From positions 1-5,950 of the forward strand of contig CAVHXA010000099.1 in NCBI GenBank assembly GCA_963639765.1: a stretch of 5,950 nucleotides of DNA, written 5' to 3'. This document shows, piece after piece, positions 4,815-5,950 of this stretch. The notes under the pieces are model-generated. The model worked only from the letters and a program-made list of their open reading frames with translations, was not told where the DNA came from and made no database searches. Each line of letters opens with the position of its first letter. Positions within the stretch are counted from its first letter, which is position 1. The translations under genes were made by a program, and so were the position numbers. Origin of the DNA: CAVHXA01 sp963639765. Its GTDB lineage: Bacteria; Bacillota; Clostridia; Oscillospirales; Oscillospiraceae.

Positions 4815-5950
4815 ATGGCATATACAAATAGCTCACTGGTGACTTACACCAAACTAAGCCCGAATCATTCGGGGCAGAGAACTCACGCGATTGACCGAAT
4901 CACGCCTCATTGTGTTGTCGGTCAACTTTCAGCTGAGAGCATCTGCGGATGCTTTACCAGCACTTCCCGTCAGGCATCCTGTAACTACGGCATTGGCTAT
5001 GACGGACGAATCTCATTGTGCGTGGAGGAGAAGAACCGTTCCTGGTGTAGTTCTTCTAACGCAAACGATCAAAGAGCCATCACCATTGAGGTGGCATCAG
5101 ATTCTACACATCCTTATGCTTTTAAGGACGCTGCTTATGCAGCACTTATTAAGCTCTGCGTGGACATCTGTAAGCGCAACGGAAAGAAAAAGCTGTTGTG
5201 GCTTGGCGGCAAGGGAACCACAGCAGCAGATAAGGCTGCCTGTGAAAATTATACGCCCGCATCTGATGAGATGGTCCTGACAGCTCACCGCTTTTATGCT
5301 AACAAAAGCTGCCCAGGAGACTGGATGTACGCTCGTATGGGGGATTTGGCTTCCAAGGTAACCGCACAGCTTGGTGGGAGCACCACCCCGTCCACAGATA
5401 CCACTCCGTCCACAGATACGACCACCAGCTTTCCAGCAGTTCCATTCCTTGTGAGTGTGATTATTTCCGACCTGAACATCCGCAAGTTCGGATCCATGAG
5501 CGCGGCGATTGTCGGACAGACCGGAAAAGGCACGTTCACCATCACTGAGGTGAAGGACGGCTGGGGGAGATTAAAAAGTGGGGCAGGATGGATTTATCTT
5601 GAGAATCCGTCCTACTGCACGATTGGAAAGACGGTGACGGACACTAAGACCGAAGAAGCAAAGACCGACAGCAAAACGGAAGACAACAAAAACTCGGAAG
5701 TCAAAGACGAAGAAAAGCTGATCTGGGATACCTTGTTTGCAGCTATCGGGAATGCCTACGGCACAGCAGGGCTGATGGGGAACCTCTACGCAGAATCTGC
5801 GCTGAATCCCCAGAATTTGCAGAACAATGGAAACAGCAAGCTTGGGTTAAGCGATGCTGAGTTTACGGCGGCATACGATGCTAGCAAGTACTCTGTGGAT
5901 ACCTTCATCCATGACGGCTACGGATATGGCCTTGCGCAGTGGACGTATTA
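4815..5950 (+). CDS. Endolysin: N-acetylmuramoyl-L-alanine amidase, SH3, phage tail lysozyme domain (3' partial)
   Basis: 378 codons are visible with no stop, so the gene continues past the right edge. Residues about 10-185 are an Amidase_2 (T7-lysozyme-like) domain that cleaves the MurNAc-L-Ala bond. The zinc ligands by motif are His32 (TPHCVVG), His158 (TAHRFYANKSCPGDW) and Cys166. Tyr58 and Lys164 match the T7 lysozyme catalytic Tyr46 and Lys128, and the His-to-Cys spacing of 8 is identical. Residues 190-204 are a Thr/Pro linker. Residues about 210-268 are an SH3b wall-binding domain (LNIRKFGS, VKDGWGRL, GWIYLE). A charged linker spans 272-300. From about 301 a phage-tail-lysozyme domain starts (GLMGNLYAESALNP, GYGLAQWT), with Glu327 as the candidate glycosidase acid. 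There is no signal peptide, so release probably depends on the holin. The start is set by AGGA at 4804-4807, 7 bases before the ATG. Confidence 0.9.
   Translation, partial: MAYTNSSLVTYTKLSPNHSGQRTHAIDRITPHCVVGQLSAESICGCFTSTSRQASCNYGIGYDGRISLCVEEKNRSWCSSSNANDQRAITIEVASDSTHPYAFKDAAYAALIKLCVDICKRNGKKKLLWLGGKGTTAADKAACENYTPASDEMVLTAHRFYANKSCPGDWMYARMGDLASKVTAQLGGSTTPSTDTTPSTDTTTSFPAVPFLVSVIISDLNIRKFGSMSAAIVGQTGKGTFTITEVKDGWGRLKSGAGWIYLENPSYCTIGKTVTDTKTEEAKTDSKTEDNKNSEVKDEEKLIWDTLFAAIGNAYGTAGLMGNLYAESALNPQNLQNNGNSKLGLSDAEFTAAYDASKYSVDTFIHDGYGYGLAQWTY
5382..5417 (+). repeat. Two 18-base repeats in the endolysin linker
   Basis: Two adjacent 18-base units differ at one base and each encodes Thr-Thr-Pro-Ser-Thr-Asp (residues 190-201). 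They form a flexible linker between the amidase and SH3 domains. Such near-identical short units are prone to slippage, so linker length may vary between related phages. Confidence 0.85.

Noticed and set aside
5294..5545. Minus-strand frame of 83 codons with a VVSVDGVV repeat
   Set aside because: It is a shadow of the TTPSTD linker repeat and SH3 domain of the endolysin, which has clear family motifs on the + strand.

Overview
The window looks like the late end of a tailed-phage or prophage genome from a Gram-positive gut Clostridia host (Lachnospiraceae-like). The evidence is the order of genes: tail/receptor-binding protein, small membrane protein, LLH-type holin, SH3 protein, then amidase endolysin. 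The AGGAG-type ribosome sites, roughly balanced base composition and Clostridia-phage-like sequence of the amidase (TPHCVVGQ, NYGIGYDGRI, KNRSWCSS) fit this. The host call is inference; no integrase, att site or host gene is visible. All genes are on the + strand.

Layout. Positions 1-18 are a pure G run, probably an assembly or sequencing artefact at a contig end. Positions 20-130 hold the 3' end of a preceding gene, which stops one base before the next start. Positions 132-3350 encode a 1072-residue tail fibre/baseplate protein. It has an N-terminal attachment module, a hendecad-repeat coiled coil, two copies of a beta-type domain, a pre-catalytic beta domain and a C-terminal SGNH (GDSL-like) esterase. 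Positions 3368-3790 encode a 140-residue single-span membrane protein. A 137-base gap then holds four hairpins, including a good intrinsic terminator. Next come the holin (3928-4332), an overlapping SH3-domain protein (4325-4726), an 88-base gap with two hairpins, and a modular endolysin (4815 to beyond the right edge). The endolysin carries an Amidase_2 domain, an SH3 domain and the start of a phage-tail-lysozyme domain.

How the genes work together. The long protein probably recognises and trims the host surface polysaccharide during adsorption. The downstream genes form the lysis cassette: the holin permeabilises the membrane and the two-catalytic-domain endolysin cuts peptidoglycan. The SH3 protein and the single-span protein are plausible accessories of unproven role. 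The most unusual signal is non-coding: the leaders of the holin and of the endolysin share the same ordered set of short words and hairpins, which suggests a repeated RNA control element in the lysis cassette. No stretch over 300 bases lacks a gene. I saw no CRISPR array, tRNA, insertion sequence or diversity-generating retroelement.
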